This document shows positions 46,657 through 58,479 of a stretch of DNA of 64,000 nt, in pieces (the stretch's first letter is position 1; every line of letters begins with the position of its first letter). The stretch covers positions 86,673,055-86,737,054 of the forward strand of contig CM060691.1 in NCBI GenBank assembly GCA_030686995.1. The letters are read 5' to 3'. This DNA is from Artemisia argyi (lineage: Eukaryota; Streptophyta; Magnoliopsida; Asterales; Asteraceae). Made by a program: the position numbers and the translations under genes. Below the pieces are notes generated by a model. It made no database searches. It was given only the letters and a program-made list of their open reading frames with translations, and was not told the origin of the DNA.

Positions 46657-47330
46657 TTGTAGACACAGTCATATATTGATTTGCATTAAAGTCTACAACC
46701 CATACACTTATATTGCCAACTGAGAAGTTGGTGTTCCCATTGAAAAAAGTTTGAAAATTTAAGTTGTACTTAATACCTTCATTGAAAAAGGGACCTGTCA
46801 TATTGGCATAAACATTTTAAACAAGCTTATCACTTAATAACTTCATCAACCTCTGCATTTGCTCATAAGTGAGAGGGAGAGCATAAGGATTAGTTATGTT
46901 GCCAGACACTGCATTATTGCTAGACGACGTTATTGGACATAGATTTGGTATTGTTATGACCAAGCCTTCAATAATTTGGAGGGTATCCAACAATATCAAA
47001 ACATCCATCAACATTAGAACCAATTTTATTGCAACTCGTGCATTTAAGACGTGCATTTAAGACAAGGGTTAGGCCCCCTATTAACGAAACTTGAATTAGA
47101 TCCTTTGTAATTATTGTTACCCTTCCTTTTATCAAATACTTTTGAATCAAACACAATTGCACTTGATTTGGACTAATGACTACCAGCGAGTGAATGTTTC
47201 TTTGAGATTCTTCACCACTAACAACTTCAAATGCAATTTTGACAGGTGGCAATGGATCTGTGGTTAGAATATTGCTTCTTATTGATAAGTATATATCATC
47301 CGACCTCATTAAAAACTGAGTTGCTTATGT
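46049..47330 (-). pseudogene. Copia gag and pre-integrase region, 5' half (decayed)
   Basis: On the minus strand this shows the gag end (LDDIYLSIRSN-like DDIYLSIRSNILTTDPLP, about 47.2 kb), a zinc-knuckle remnant (CTSCNKIGSNVDGC) and the GAG-pre-integrase signature (CNSLWHQRLGYPTEQVL) at about 46.25 kb. It then runs toward integrase up to the insertion point (HLDIWGP, 46.09 kb). It is the same element as 27572-30105. A (TAA)n microsatellite at about 46604-46653 interrupts it. The 5' end of gag and the 5' LTR are missing, so the element is 5'-truncated. Confidence 0.85.
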
Positions 47331-49509
47331 GTTGTCAAGGTGTTTAGAAGCTCAAGTGCAAACACCTAATTTGGGGTATATTTGACGAAAGTAAATGTTG
47401 GTGGAACTGGAGATGGTGCTGGTGCTAAAAAAAGATTATTTTTATAAGTTTCATGAAGTAACCTTTAGTTTTAAGAGATTATGAAAGATTATTATTTTTT
47501 TTAAATCTCTTATAAGTTATGTCTGCCAAACAAAGATTATTTTTTAAGTAGCTTATTTTTTGAAAAAATAAGCATAATCTCTCAACAATCTTGTATGCCA
47601 AACATAGCCTTGATATCTTGAAGTCAAATCCCAAACCAAACCCATAAAGCAAACGGTCCCTAAGATTTTTTTTTTTCTCTCTCTTTTGCTAATAAAAGTA
47701 ACGATAAATTGCTCATTGTTTTTTATACTCTTTTATGATTTTATTTAGTAATTCTAAGATTTATTTATTTTATTATGTACAAATATATAAAGCGAAGTGT
47801 TCACTAAAACAAAATGAAGAAAACCCATTAATCAAAAACAACTTTATAGATATCAAACTTTGCATCCCAAAATGAACTATAAGTTTGAATTATGATAACA
47901 ACTATGTTTAACTTTCCAGTATCTAGAATTATGATAACAACTATAAGTTTGAATTACAACATTTGATGTTCTAAGCCAATTAAATAAATAGCCTTGACAA
48001 ATGAGTGGTGAAAAGTTTACATGTAGTTAAGTAAAATCTTTGTGTAAGAGGACAAAACAATGCATGTGAGGGGGTGAGGGGTACATGTACAAAGTAGCTT
48101 ATGCATGTTTTTAACACACATGCTACCATTTGGGAGACTAACATCCCACGGGGGGTGTCCAATCTTATGCTTTTTGGTTTAAACAATTGAACCAACTTAC
48201 ACGTTATATGTTCCTCATTCGGTCAATTGGCATAGTCGATGACTCGTAGACCCACATTTGAAACCAATTTTACCTGAAAATTAGTGTAATAAATATATAC
48301 ATGAATGCTAGAATTATAAAAATATTATACAATTTTTTTTTATATAAAATGACGTGCCATATAATTAGTGAAATTCTATAACTTACTTTTAAATTCTCTC
48401 TTTTAAATACATCTATAAATTTACATGACACATCATTATGTGAAAAATATTTTATAAAACTTTTGTGATTCTAGCATTCTTTTTATATATAAAGGGTGTA
48501 TTTCTAATCGAACTATAATGACATGACAATTATTGATTGTAAAATACAATGTTTAATAGAAAAGAAGTATATATGTGATTCGATAATTTGAGTTCAACTA
48601 ATGTAAAATGATTAAAATACTCTAATGTTTATTTGGAACATGATGAATCATGTTGAGTTTATAGTGAGAGGGAAAGAAAAAGTAAGTCATCATTATAAAA
48701 CTTTTATTTTATTAAAATCAAATATTCACTTGCAACAATCTCAACATTTCGTATAAATAAAAATGAGAAAATGACAATGTAAATTCATGAATGAGTCGGT
48801 TGATGTTACACTTTATCTCTTAAAACATTACACATGCAATAAAAAACAAGCCAGATAATTTAAATAGGGGACACGATTCAGTTACAGAACCAGGAAATAA
48901 GAGCGTGGGGGCAACAAATGAAAATATCACCTACACAAAATCGTAATATATTGATTACTATATTAATATGTATGAAAGGTTTTGAAACACTGCATATCTA
49001 GAAAGTCCAAAACATTAATCACACCCTAAAAATAATAAAATAGTCCAAAAGATAATAATAATAAAATTAAAATTAAAAAAAATAATAATAAAATAATAAT
49101 AGTTGCTCGAACCATGCCTATATGACTTGTGGTTTTGGTCATAAGTTGTGCGTTTTAATGATGTCCGACTAAGTCATTTGACGTACACATCTATATAACT
49201 ACGTACTATACTGTATGCTAGTAAAAGGGTAAGCGATGATTCATTTGTTTATTGTATTAGAGGTCCATTTAAATTATTTTTTTGTTTTGTTTGTTTCTCT
49301 AGTACTAGAAAAATGAAAATGAGTTGTATTACCTGGAACTATTTATTGGCCGTAATTTCACTTATTTCTTGGTACATTACATGTGATGTTTTGTACAAAC
49401 CGAAAAGACAAAAAAATAAAAATAAAGAAATAGATACAGTGATACAATGAAATGATCTGTCACTCGTATTACAAATCATGGAACTTTCACATGTTCCATA
49501 ACGTACTAA
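47331..49509. other. Intergenic, no gene seen
   Basis: AT-rich sequence between the truncated Copia gag and the SMR gene region. It has runs of 'agattat' words near 47430-47570 and several 'ataataat' patches near 49020-49100. No frame has a recognisable product. Confidence 0.55.
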
Positions 49510-49664
49510 AAGCATTGGCATTATGGCATAGTAACTTGGCACTCTCGTCAAATGTACATGGCAACCCTTTTTTTGGCTTAAGCCAAATGCATGTTAATGT
49601 ACCGCCACTTTCCTTCGCCATTTCACTTGCCAAGTTTTTGGCATTCGCCAAATGAGAGCATATA

Positions 49665-49701
<37 letters not shown>

Positions 49702-49847
49702 TTGGCATGATGGGTCTTACAAGTGAGATTTTGACTTAATTACTCGGAGGGAATTTTTGGGTGTGTGATTGAGAGGTAAGTCAAAAAAGAATAAGCTGAT
49801 GTGACGCACATGTGACAGTTTGAATTAAGCCACTGCACCTGATGCTC
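49510..49847. mobile_element. Possible Tourist-type MITE upstream of SMR
   Basis: AAGCATTGGC at the left and GATGCTC at the right are weak inverted ends, each next to TAA (49507-49509; 49848-49850), the target preferred by PIF/Harbinger elements. A (TTA)n run lies inside. Inverted-repeat similarity beyond the tips is poor, so this is tentative. Confidence 0.35.
49663..49700. repeat. (TTA)n microsatellite
   Basis: About twelve uninterrupted tta/att units. Confidence 0.9.
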
Positions 49848-50040
49848 TAAGCGGATGTTTGGGATGTTTATAACTTTATATTATAAATTATTAGGAATTT
49901 TTATTTGAGTTACAATATCAAACAGATATTTGTACCCAAAGCCCAATATCTATTTCATAGTTTTCACTGCCCAGCCCAACTAACTTCAATTGTCAAAACA
50001 GTAAATTTAATCACACCCTAAAAAGTCCAAAACATTAAGC

Positions 50041-50077
50041 GCGGGAAAACAAGCCGTTAGTAAAAAGTAGCGCCAAA
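50041..50077 (+). promoter_or_regulatory. E2F - MSA - E2F cluster in the SMR promoter
   Basis: GCGGGAAA (50041-50048, inverse TTTCCCGC) and GCGCCAAA (50070-50077, inverse TTTGGCGC) both fit the plant E2F consensus TTTSSCGC. Between them ccgtt (50054-50058) is the inverse of the AACGG core of mitosis-specific activator elements, in the context CTAACGGCT. All lie about 95-130 bp upstream of the TATA box. Binding is inferred from sequence only. Confidence 0.6.
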
Positions 50078-50168
50078 CCCCCAAAATTTAACTCGAATTT
50101 CACTGACCGTCTGACCGACTTTTTACGGGCAGCCCTTCAAAAAAAGAATCCAATGCAAATATTCTTTT

Positions 50169-50174
50169 TATAAA
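50169..50174 (+). promoter_or_regulatory. TATA box of the SMR gene
   Basis: TATAAA lies 78 bp upstream of the start codon, followed by a short CA/AC-rich leader. Confidence 0.65.
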
Positions 50175-50251
50175 TTCCCCCAAATTATTATTCTCCTCAT
50201 TTCTTTTACCGCCATCATTCAAACCCTCAAAAATACACACACACAAAAAAA

Positions 50252-50569
50252 ATGAAGTTTTTCAAAAAGAATCAATCAAACGCCGATATCGACAAAGAAG
50301 GAAACAAATGGATTGGTATTAAGTTAAAGCCGATATCGACAAAGAAGAACAAGAATGAAAAAGAAGATGAGGACGAGAAGCTGTCGAAATCTGGCTCGAC
50401 AACTCCCACTTCAAATCATTCGAGGATACCCAAAGTGTTGCCGTGTCCGCCTCCGCCGAGAAAGAGAAGACCCGTTTCGACATGCCATGATGGGAATATG
50501 GAGTTTTTTACTTCGCCTGATATCGAGTCCTTGTTTAAGATGTTTCCGAATGCTGGAAGGGCTAATTAG
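50252..50569 (+). CDS. SMR: SIAMESE-related (SMR) cyclin-dependent kinase inhibitor, 105 aa
   Basis: Small plant-specific nuclear protein family that binds CDK-cyclin complexes and restrains mitosis or promotes endoreduplication. The sequence shows the family's core motif IPKVLPCPPPPRKRRP at residues 59-74 and the C-terminal motif EFFTSPDIESLF at 84-95, in the usual order and spacing. The N-terminal half is lysine/acid-rich and disordered, as in relatives, and total length fits the family. It is a single exon, normal for SMR genes. The ATG at 50252 is the first after the TATA box and sits in an A-rich context (aaaaaaaatgaag). The upstream E2F and MSA-like sites suggest cell-cycle-linked expression. 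Which SMR member it is cannot be told from the window. Confidence 0.88.
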   Translation: MKFFKKNQSNADIDKEGNKWIGIKLKPISTKKNKNEKEDEDEKLSKSGSTTPTSNHSRIPKVLPCPPPPRKRRPVSTCHDGNMEFFTSPDIESLFKMFPNAGRAN

Positions 50570-51188
50570 TTGTCTTTTATTATGTTTTGTTAGCTTACGT
50601 TAGTTTAGTTTAGTTTAGGTTGTTTTGTTTTTTGTAATGTTTTTGGTTTTAATATTTTAGATTTTGGATTAAAGATGTATAAATACATATATGATGATTA
50701 GTTATTAGTCATGGATTACTTATGCTATGTTGGTTTCGTTTTGCTTTGTCTCATGCCTAATTAATAAGCTTGAATTCGCTTATCTCTGACTTTGTTTTAC
50801 TGTGTCCTCTATTCAGATTTCTGTTTCGGTTGCTCGTTAATTAGCAGGAGGAACCTAATTAGTTTATTCGCTGCTTAAACTTTTGTGTTTAGCTTTGGTT
50901 TAATATATGGCTCATGGTTTCTTAATTACTGTTTTTCAACACCTTTTGTACATTTCTCGAATCTCGACTTTAACCACCCATGTGGACATTTTTACTTCAC
51001 TTTTCAAATTTCAAGTTTGCATCAAGGTCCTAAATCTGTGGCGACTGGCGACACCAATGATTTCAGTTCACAGGAATGTCGCTAGAAGGTCAAGTAGTTT
51101 TGTTGTATCAGGTGGTGTATCAAAACTACTTTCAGAGTTTCAGTGTTTTGCCCTTTTTCCATGGTCGAAGATTCATGTCACTAAAAAG

Positions 51189-51260
51189 GGGTCCATAGCT
51201 CAGTGGTAGAGCAATTGACTGCAGATCAATAGGTCACCGGTTCGAACCCGGTTGGGCCCT
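51189..51260 (+). tRNA. tRNA-Cys(GCA): tRNA-Cys (GCA), nuclear
   Basis: The acceptor stem GGGTCCA pairs with TGGGCCC, followed by discriminator T. The A box TAGCTCAGTGG and B box GGTTCGAACCC are both intact. The anticodon loop CTGCAGA places GCA at 51221-51223. The 72-nt length and sequence fit plant nuclear tRNA-Cys; the plastid version is quite different. No intron is present. Confidence 0.97.
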
Positions 51261-51270
51261 CAAATCATTC

Positions 51271-51277
51271 TTTTTTT
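51271..51277 (+). terminator. RNA polymerase III terminator of tRNA-Cys
   Basis: A run of seven T starts 11 bases after the tRNA end. Confidence 0.85.
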
Positions 51278-51409
51278 ACCCAAAAAAGATTCATGTTACT
51301 AGAGTTGAAGGGTTTTTGTGAGTTGGTTCATACATGTTTCATGTTTTGTTATTTTCATAAAGTTAGTGTCAACTTGAGGGTGTTTGTTTCAGAAAGTTGG
51401 TGTCAACTT

Positions 51410-51530
51410 TAGGGAGTATATTATAATACGCTTATATAACCTCATAAATTTCAATAAACCGGAAAATTGAGCTTATAAAATATAAACCGGAATCATATAA
51501 GCTCATACGCCCACATATAAGCTTAAAGAA
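51410..51530. mobile_element. Half copy of the gcttata palindromic MITE
   Basis: 'accggaaaattgagcttataaaatataaaccgg' and 'catataagctcatacgcccacatataagctt' match one arm of the palindromes at 58.9-59.05 and 60.2-60.4 kb. It lies just outside the CACTA element. Confidence 0.5.
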
Positions 51531-51596
51531 ACTCCTTAGTTGCCATATTCAAGTATTTCATTCAAGTTACTCTACCGCACTACAACATTGGCTGCT

Positions 51597-52110
51597 TTTA
51601 GCGGGGACATTTCCTCGCTTTCAGCGGGGACTTCTCCCCGCCCAACACTTTCGGCGGGGACATGTCCCCGCCGAAAGTGCCTCGGCTAAAGCCCTTCGCT
51701 GTAAACTTTCGGCGGCGACGAACCTCTCTTTTGGCGGTGACAAGTGGGACCCACACTGCCAGCGTGGATAATTTTGGTCAGGTCAAACTTGCAAGCGTGG
51801 CAACACTTTTGGCGGGGACATTTCCCCGCGGAAAGTATTTTATAAAGTAAATGGTACTCACTTTTGGCAGGGACACTTCCCCGCTGAAAGTATTTTACAC
51901 GTAAATTGTGCTCACTTTTGGCGGGGACACTTCCCCGCTGAAAGTATTTTACATGAAAATTGTGCTCACTTTTAGCGGGGACGTGTCCCCGCTGAAAGTA
52001 TTTTACACGTAAATGGTACTCATTTTTGGCGGGGAGGTGTCCCCGCTGAAAGTGGTGCTTACTAATAATGCAACAAACTTTTGGCGGGGACATGTCCCCG
52101 CTAAAAGTGT
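51597..52110. repeat. Left subterminal palindromic repeats of the CACTA element
   Basis: About nine variants of 'tttggcggggacatgtccccgctgaaagt' occur, separated by 'attttacacgtaaattgtgctcac' style spacers. The best copy is perfectly palindromic (51654-51671). In CACTA elements such repeats are TnpA binding sites; that role is inferred here. Confidence 0.85.
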
Positions 52111-52520
52111 CTGACCCATTTTGCAGCAAAATGCTGCAAAATGGGTAATTTCCAGATTTTTTCCGGAATTTTTCCGGAAAAAATCTTCATTATCACTACA
52201 AATCGACAACCTGTATATAATCTAATTACAACACCACAAGACACAAATTCGCCAAACATAATATGATACATATCCAAATTTGTTAAAAATTAACATAATC
52301 ATGTGTTTGTATCCAAATTCGCAAAATACGGTTCAAAAACCGTTATCACATGATCACTACATAAGCTAGCTATCCGCTATACGCTACAAAACTATACATG
52401 AGAACAATGTAGCGGGAATCCTAACACATAAACTATATAAAGACATAATAATCCATGAAACTATCCAAACATTTGTCCATAACCCAAAACAAATATAAAT
52501 CAACCCAAACAACCCATACG

Positions 52521-53374
52521 CTACTCCTGAGTCCCCCCACTAGCCCCACTAGCCCCACTCCCCTCCTCCGGGGTACCTGTAGACTCACCTGGTGATGGTG
52601 AAGCCCCCTGGGATCCCGATGTCGTCGCCTGAGTCGCTAGCTCAGCGGGGAAACCCGGCTGTGTCTTAGCCCACCCCACCAACATATCAATCAGTGTCCT
52701 TTGCTGGGACATCTCCTGGGTTTGCTTCTGGACTGTTTCGTGCAGGGAGGACGCGGAGGCTTGATCACGAGCTCGTGCGGCGCTGAGGGTCGTCTGACGA
52801 CCACCGCCGGGTAAGACTGGACATATGCCAGGAATATGACCTCGCTGCTTGCCACCGATCACGTGGCGCATAATATAGAGGTCAGACATGGTCGTCCCCC
52901 CGGATGTGCTCTCCGTCCGCATCTGTATCATCTGGTTCTGTTTTACAAAAAAATAAGCAAAGTAATATATAAGTCGTGATTTATTATATTTACATTAATG
53001 TGGGTGAGTTTTATGGAAATAAATTATACTTACATATCTAGTCTCGGACAATGCAGACTCCCAAACGCCGTCTCTCGTATGGTTGTGTCTGTACATCGCG
53101 ATCAAGTCTCTACCATCCACAGCGTCGATGGGTTCTCTCAGCTGTTTATAAATAAACTCAATAACGACTCACCAAACACTATATATAAATGAAATGATTA
53201 AAAAGCGTCTTACGAAGTTATCGCGTATAACAGCTAACGAATGCGACCCATGAAGGCTGGCAGTCGGATTGGCGAGCCGGTTCTGCCTGTTGGTCTCCCC
53301 TCTCTTCAAATTATCCGGGTTCGACCAGTGCTTAACCTGAGTATTATAAATAATAAAAAATGTTATATAAATGA

Positions 53375-53440
<66 letters not shown>

Positions 53441-53467
53441 AATAATAATAATATTAATAATAATAGA

Positions 53468-53566
<99 letters not shown>

Positions 53567-54395
53567 GTGTGGATCCAGAAATTTACATATTCTTCCCAAT
53601 CCGACTCCGACATGTTCTCCGGGCGTTTTGCCTTGATCTCCTCCAGCTTCTCCATCCCACCTTGCTCAGTAAAATTTATCTTTTTGTGCCGCCACTTGTT
53701 GTCGTCGTATCGCTTTTGGAGATAATATTCGATACTCTTGACAATATCCTCTCCATCAGCACTGGCAAGGTGCTCGCCGAGATCAAAATAATGCTGCAAT
53801 AAAATATAATTAAAATAAATATTCAAATTTAAATAAACAATCAAATTTAAATAAATAGCAAAGTTAAAATAAACAAACACAATAATTAAAAAAAAAAAAA
53901 AGATAAAAAAAAAACTTACGTGTAGCTGGTCGTCGATGTGGGCCTTCACGGTAGCAGGAACAGCCAACCAGGATTTGTAATGCATAGGAATTGATTGCCG
54001 AAACAATTCCCCGACCAAGTTGGAGAACCACTTCGCGTGGTCGCCCACATGCTCCCACATCCCTTTGTCGTTCTTTCGGAATCTGATCGATACCGGACGA
54101 CCAGTCTCTTTCCTCTCATTGCGGAGCCGCGTGTTCTTTGTGGGACCACGCACCGACTTCCCGCCTTTCCCAATTTTGGCATTGGGCTTGGGAGGTCTGG
54201 ATTTAGATCCTACAAGTAACCAAATTCAAGTGATGATGATATAAAATAACAAGTTATCAATTTCAAATAATAATCAAGTTTAATTAAAATAATCTAGAAA
54301 TTCTTACTCTGACAATCACTGCCTATCCTCGTCGGACCACGGGGTGGCTCATTGCCTCCATCGCCACCGTGGCTCCTAGCAACAACATCTGTCAT
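52521..54395 (-). CDS. TnpA-like CACTA protein (Transposase_24 / Ptta-En-Spm family), 410 aa, 6 exons
   Basis: Exons by eye: 54395-54308, 54209-53920, 53793-53587, 53336-53214, 53141-53034, 52937-52521. All borders are GT-AG and the frame stays open throughout (411 codons with stop). The N-terminus is MTDVVARSHGGDGG followed by a basic stretch. The central part has the family pattern MWEHVGDHAKWFSNLVGE, then KHWSNPDNLKRGETNRQNR and GSHSLAVIRD. The C-terminus has an Arg/Gln helix-like region (ETVQKQTQEMSQQRTL) and a Gly/Ser-rich tail. In En/Spm the TnpA protein binds subterminal repeats and assists excision. It lies downstream of the transposase gene, as usual. A TTA/TAA microsatellite fills its third intron. 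Confidence 0.75.
53378..53565. repeat. (TTA)n then (TAA)n inverted microsatellite in TnpA intron 3
   Basis: About 60 bp of att/tta units are followed, after a short break, by about 110 bp of taa/ata units. The two halves are complementary and could form one long AT hairpin. Confidence 0.9.
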
Positions 54396-54492
54396 CTGTA
54401 AACGTACTAGTACAAGAAAATATAATTAGTGAAGAAACACATATACACATATACGCATATACACACACATTGAAATAAATAACAATTTATAC

Positions 54493-54650
<158 letters not shown>

Positions 54651-54718
54651 CACATTTAACCACTCGATAACAATTTCATTCAAATAAGTGTCATTTAACA
54701 AATTACAATTTGAGATCA

Positions 54719-57700
54719 ATCTCCCTCATCACTAAGATAAAAACCCTCATTATTAGTGTCAGCTTCATCTTCACGATCGACGTAATCTTCACCATCAGAT
54801 GCTAAATCATGAGGAACGTGGTCATCATAATCAATATTATCTTCTTCGTCGTCGACATAAGTGATAATTGGTTGTGGTGGTGCCTCAACTTCCGCTGGCT
54901 CAACATCTCTATTTATGGTGTCATAATTCAACGTATCCAACTCAGCAGAGAGTGTGACATGTGATGATGTGTTGTCATGTACAACATCCTGATTGTCTTC
55001 TACCACGATGATATCTGGGTTCCAAATCTTTCGATGATAAGAATCTTGGACGGCCTTGACATTACCACGTTTACCCGGGAAATCAAGGTAAAAGACTTGT
55101 GTTGCTTGTGTTGCAAGAATGTATGGTTCACTTTCAAACGATACACGATCTGTCATAATTTGTGTAATGTTGTTTCTATACGTACAACGTTTTATGCGAC
55201 CATTGTTATTAGTGTCGAACCATTTATTTTTGAACAACACAACCTTGAACGGAATATATTCAAGCTCGATAATTTCTTCAAGCTGGCCATAATACATTCC
55301 TCCGCTAGGATTAGGAGTTGAAATTCCGCTGTTTTGGGTTGAACGACGTAAATCACAGTCGTGTACGATAAACTTCACACCGTTCACTGTGCAAGAGTCG
55401 GCTGAGAATGCAGCACATGATGGTCCACAAGCCAAAGCGAACAACTCGGAAGTACAACTTGGGTCGTCCTTTACTTTCAATTCACGAATCTAAGAAAAAA
55501 AAGTTAAGAATAGATATAGATGAGTAATAGTCGTTATTTTTACAGGGTTTTACATACAACAAGTCTACCTTGTTCCCAAACCAGCGAGGAAATCCTTCTT
55601 GTACGTCATTGCCAGGAAATTCCCTGTAAAGTTCATGATATTAGAATAAGTCGTCGAATAATAACTTACGTAAAAAAAAAATTGAAATAAAACGTGTACC
55701 TCTTGTACTCGTTCATGTACGGGTCGATTTCATGACTGTTGTGTAGTACATACCATACTACTTTCTGCATTGCATCCGGTTCAAGCCGAATTAATGATTG
55801 TTTACCATTCAGTTTACAGGCTGATCGAAACACTTGAAATCGACTTGTTGGACTTGGACCGTCCTCATTCCGGTCAGGACGATTAAATCTCGTCTCAACA
55901 CCCTGAAAATAATGCGAACAGAAAGTTAATGCTTCATCAGCAATATAACCCTCCGCTATTGATCCTTCAGGCTTAGCTTTATTTCTGACATAATTTTTGA
56001 GCTTTTTAATGTACCTTTCAAATGGATACATCCACCTCATGTAAACAGGCCCGCCATGAATAGCCTCTTCGGGTGGATGAATAACCAAGTGAATCATAAT
56101 GTCAAAAAAAGCTGGAGGATAGATTTGCTCGAAACTGCACAAAATATTGATAAAGCTGTTCTTTAGATTTCAACATGTCATCCACCATCAAAGTTCGAGC
56201 GCATATTTGTTTGAAGAATGAACAAAGCTCGATTATTGGTGTTGCGGTGGTTTGGTCCTTCAAGTAATTTTGAAGTCCAGCAGGAAGTAACCGCTGCATC
56301 ATTATATGGCAGTCATGAGCCTTCAAGCCTGTTATGTTGTTATCACTGTCTGTCACTTTATGCTTGAAGTTAGATCCGAACCCATCAGGTAGTTTAACAC
56401 CTTTGATCAATTGGGAAAAAAATCACGATATTAGAATAAGTTGTCGAAATGAATATGCGAATTGAATTGGAACAAATAAATTCTGAAATAAAACGCGTAC
56501 CTTTGATGAATTGACAAAAAAGTTTTCTTTCTTCAGTTGTGAAAGAGGACGTGGGATGAGGCTTAGAGCACTTCCCACCGCCTTTGTTGACGAGCCACAA
56601 AGCATTACGAATATTCAAATTTTGTAAGTCTTGTCTTGCCTTGTTGGTGTCTTTTGATTTGTCATTCATTAACAAAGTACCCAACACACTTTCACACACA
56701 TTTTTTTCGATATGCATGACATCTAAATTGTGTTTTAGTGTAAAAAAAGACCAATACTTTAGCTTGTAGAAAATAGATACTTTGGTCCAATTCAATTCGC
56801 GGTCAGGATCACGTTTTTTCTTCGCACCCCCAAAACTTGGATGTTTCCCCGGGATACGTATAGGCATCGAGCTGAGTATATTTTTTTAGGAGGTGGTCTA
56901 TCATCGAGCTGAGTATAGAATGCCTTTCTGTTCTTCCGCCATCTGTTGTTGGCTTTTAAGAATCTTCTGTGACCAACATAAGCGGTTTTGCTTAACACGC
57001 GCATAGATGGAGTCTCTATATTACAGGTCGGACATGCCTTGTAACCTTGCCCACTCCACCCAGACAAACTACTTCGAGTGGGAAAGTCATTGATAGTCCA
57101 TAAAAGCGCTGCTTTCATACAAAATTCTTCGCCTGTAACAGCGTCCGTAGTCATAACCCCATCTTTCCATAAATCTTAAGGTCTTCAATCAAAGGCCTCA
57201 AGTAAATATCTATGTCCTTCCCGGGTGATTTAGAGCCCGGAATTAACAACGTCAACATAAGAGAAGTCTCTCTCATACATATCCAAGGAGGCATATTGTA
57301 TGTTGTTAATATTACCGGCCGCATACTGTAAGACTGACTAAGGTTTCCGTACGGATTGAAACCATCAGCAGCCAACCCTAATCGGACGTTTCTTTTTTCA
57401 TAAGCAAATTCTTTCTTATACTCGATATCAAATTTCTTCCATGCTTCACCATCAACCGGGTGTTGCATCTTACTGTTCTCCGTAGACTGCCTAGAAGCAT
57501 GCCAAGTCATATGTTTTGCAGTGTGTTTAGACTTGTACAAACGTTGTAGTCTAGGAATGATAGGAAAGTAACGCAACACCTTGTTAGGAACTTTCTTCCC
57601 TAGTGTGTTCTTGTCTTTCCATCTACTAGCATCGCAGATGGGACAATTCTGCAAATCTTCGTTACCCACCCCCCGATATAAAAAACAATCATTTACACAA

Positions 57701-58349
57701 GCATGTATGGATTCGTATCCTAACCCGATCGTTTTATATGTTTTCTTTATTTCATAGTATGACGGTGGGATTTTGTATCCTAGAACGGGCGGGAAGCATT
57801 CACGTAGAAATTTTAGTGTTTCGTTAAACGTGGTGTCACTCATTTTACCTTTGACCTTAATGTTCGTAAACTTTGCCATAAAGTCCAATGAAGACATCCA
57901 TGTATAGCCCGGGTATAGTGGGTCGTTAGCAGTGGCAAGTAACGCTTCAAACTCGTTACGTTGAGGAAGTGTTGTTGCTTGAGTTGGCTCGTTACTTGTC
58001 TCGCCAATATTTTCTTGAGTTGGCTCATTCGGATACATATCATGAAGGAAATCAGCCATGTCACTCGTCCCGGGATGATTCGTGTTGGGTACCAATGTTC
58101 GGGTATCCGGTTCACCATGATTATACCATTTTGTATAACTTTGGTCCCAAGTTCCCAACCATTTGAGTGTATGTGATCAAACAAGTCTTCGTACTTTATC
58201 CAACCATTGTTATAACAACGAGCACATGGACAACGTACATTCCCATCAATATTCACAAAGTCCTTGGCATACGCGCAAAAAGCTTTAAGACCTTTTAAAA
58301 AATCGAGGCTAGTACGAGGTAATGAGACCCAACTCTTATCAATTGGCAT
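54719..58349 (-). pseudogene. CACTA transposase (tnp2 / Transposase_21), frameshifted
   Basis: Domain order from the start at 58349: transposase-associated N-terminal domain (MPIDKSWVSLPRTS, then CPCARCYNN); the tnp2 transposase core (CPICDASRWKDK, then LAADGFNPYGN and GYKACPTCNIET, then DVMHIEKNVCESVLGTLL); DUF4218 (GLKAHDCHIMMQRLLP, GPVYMRWMYPFERYIKKLK); DUF4216 (YGQLEEIIELEYIPFKVVLFKNKWFD); and an acidic tail ending at 54719. Catalytic cut-and-paste function would be expected of an intact copy. Here the frame breaks near 58150 (tandem 8-bp word ttgggaac/ttgggacc), near 57160, twice near 56850-56870 (A-run and G-run) and near 56140. Normal introns are still visible, for example around 55560-55630. 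It is probably inactive. Confidence 0.88.
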
Positions 58350-58479
58350 AACTGCGTTTTAATGATGCAACAAATAATTATATAGAATTAAACATGTTCA
58401 CAAGTTGTGCGTTTTAATGATGCAATTACGAGTTGTGCGTTTTGTTCACCTAATCCAACTATGGAAGGCAATCCTAACC

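Noticed and set aside
50907..51209. 100-aa ORF between SMR and tRNA-Cys
   Set aside because: No motif, and it overlaps the tRNA gene; likely chance frame in the SMR downstream region.
53241..53636. 131-aa Leu/Ile homopolymer ORF
   Set aside because: Translation of the (TTA)n/(TAA)n microsatellite.
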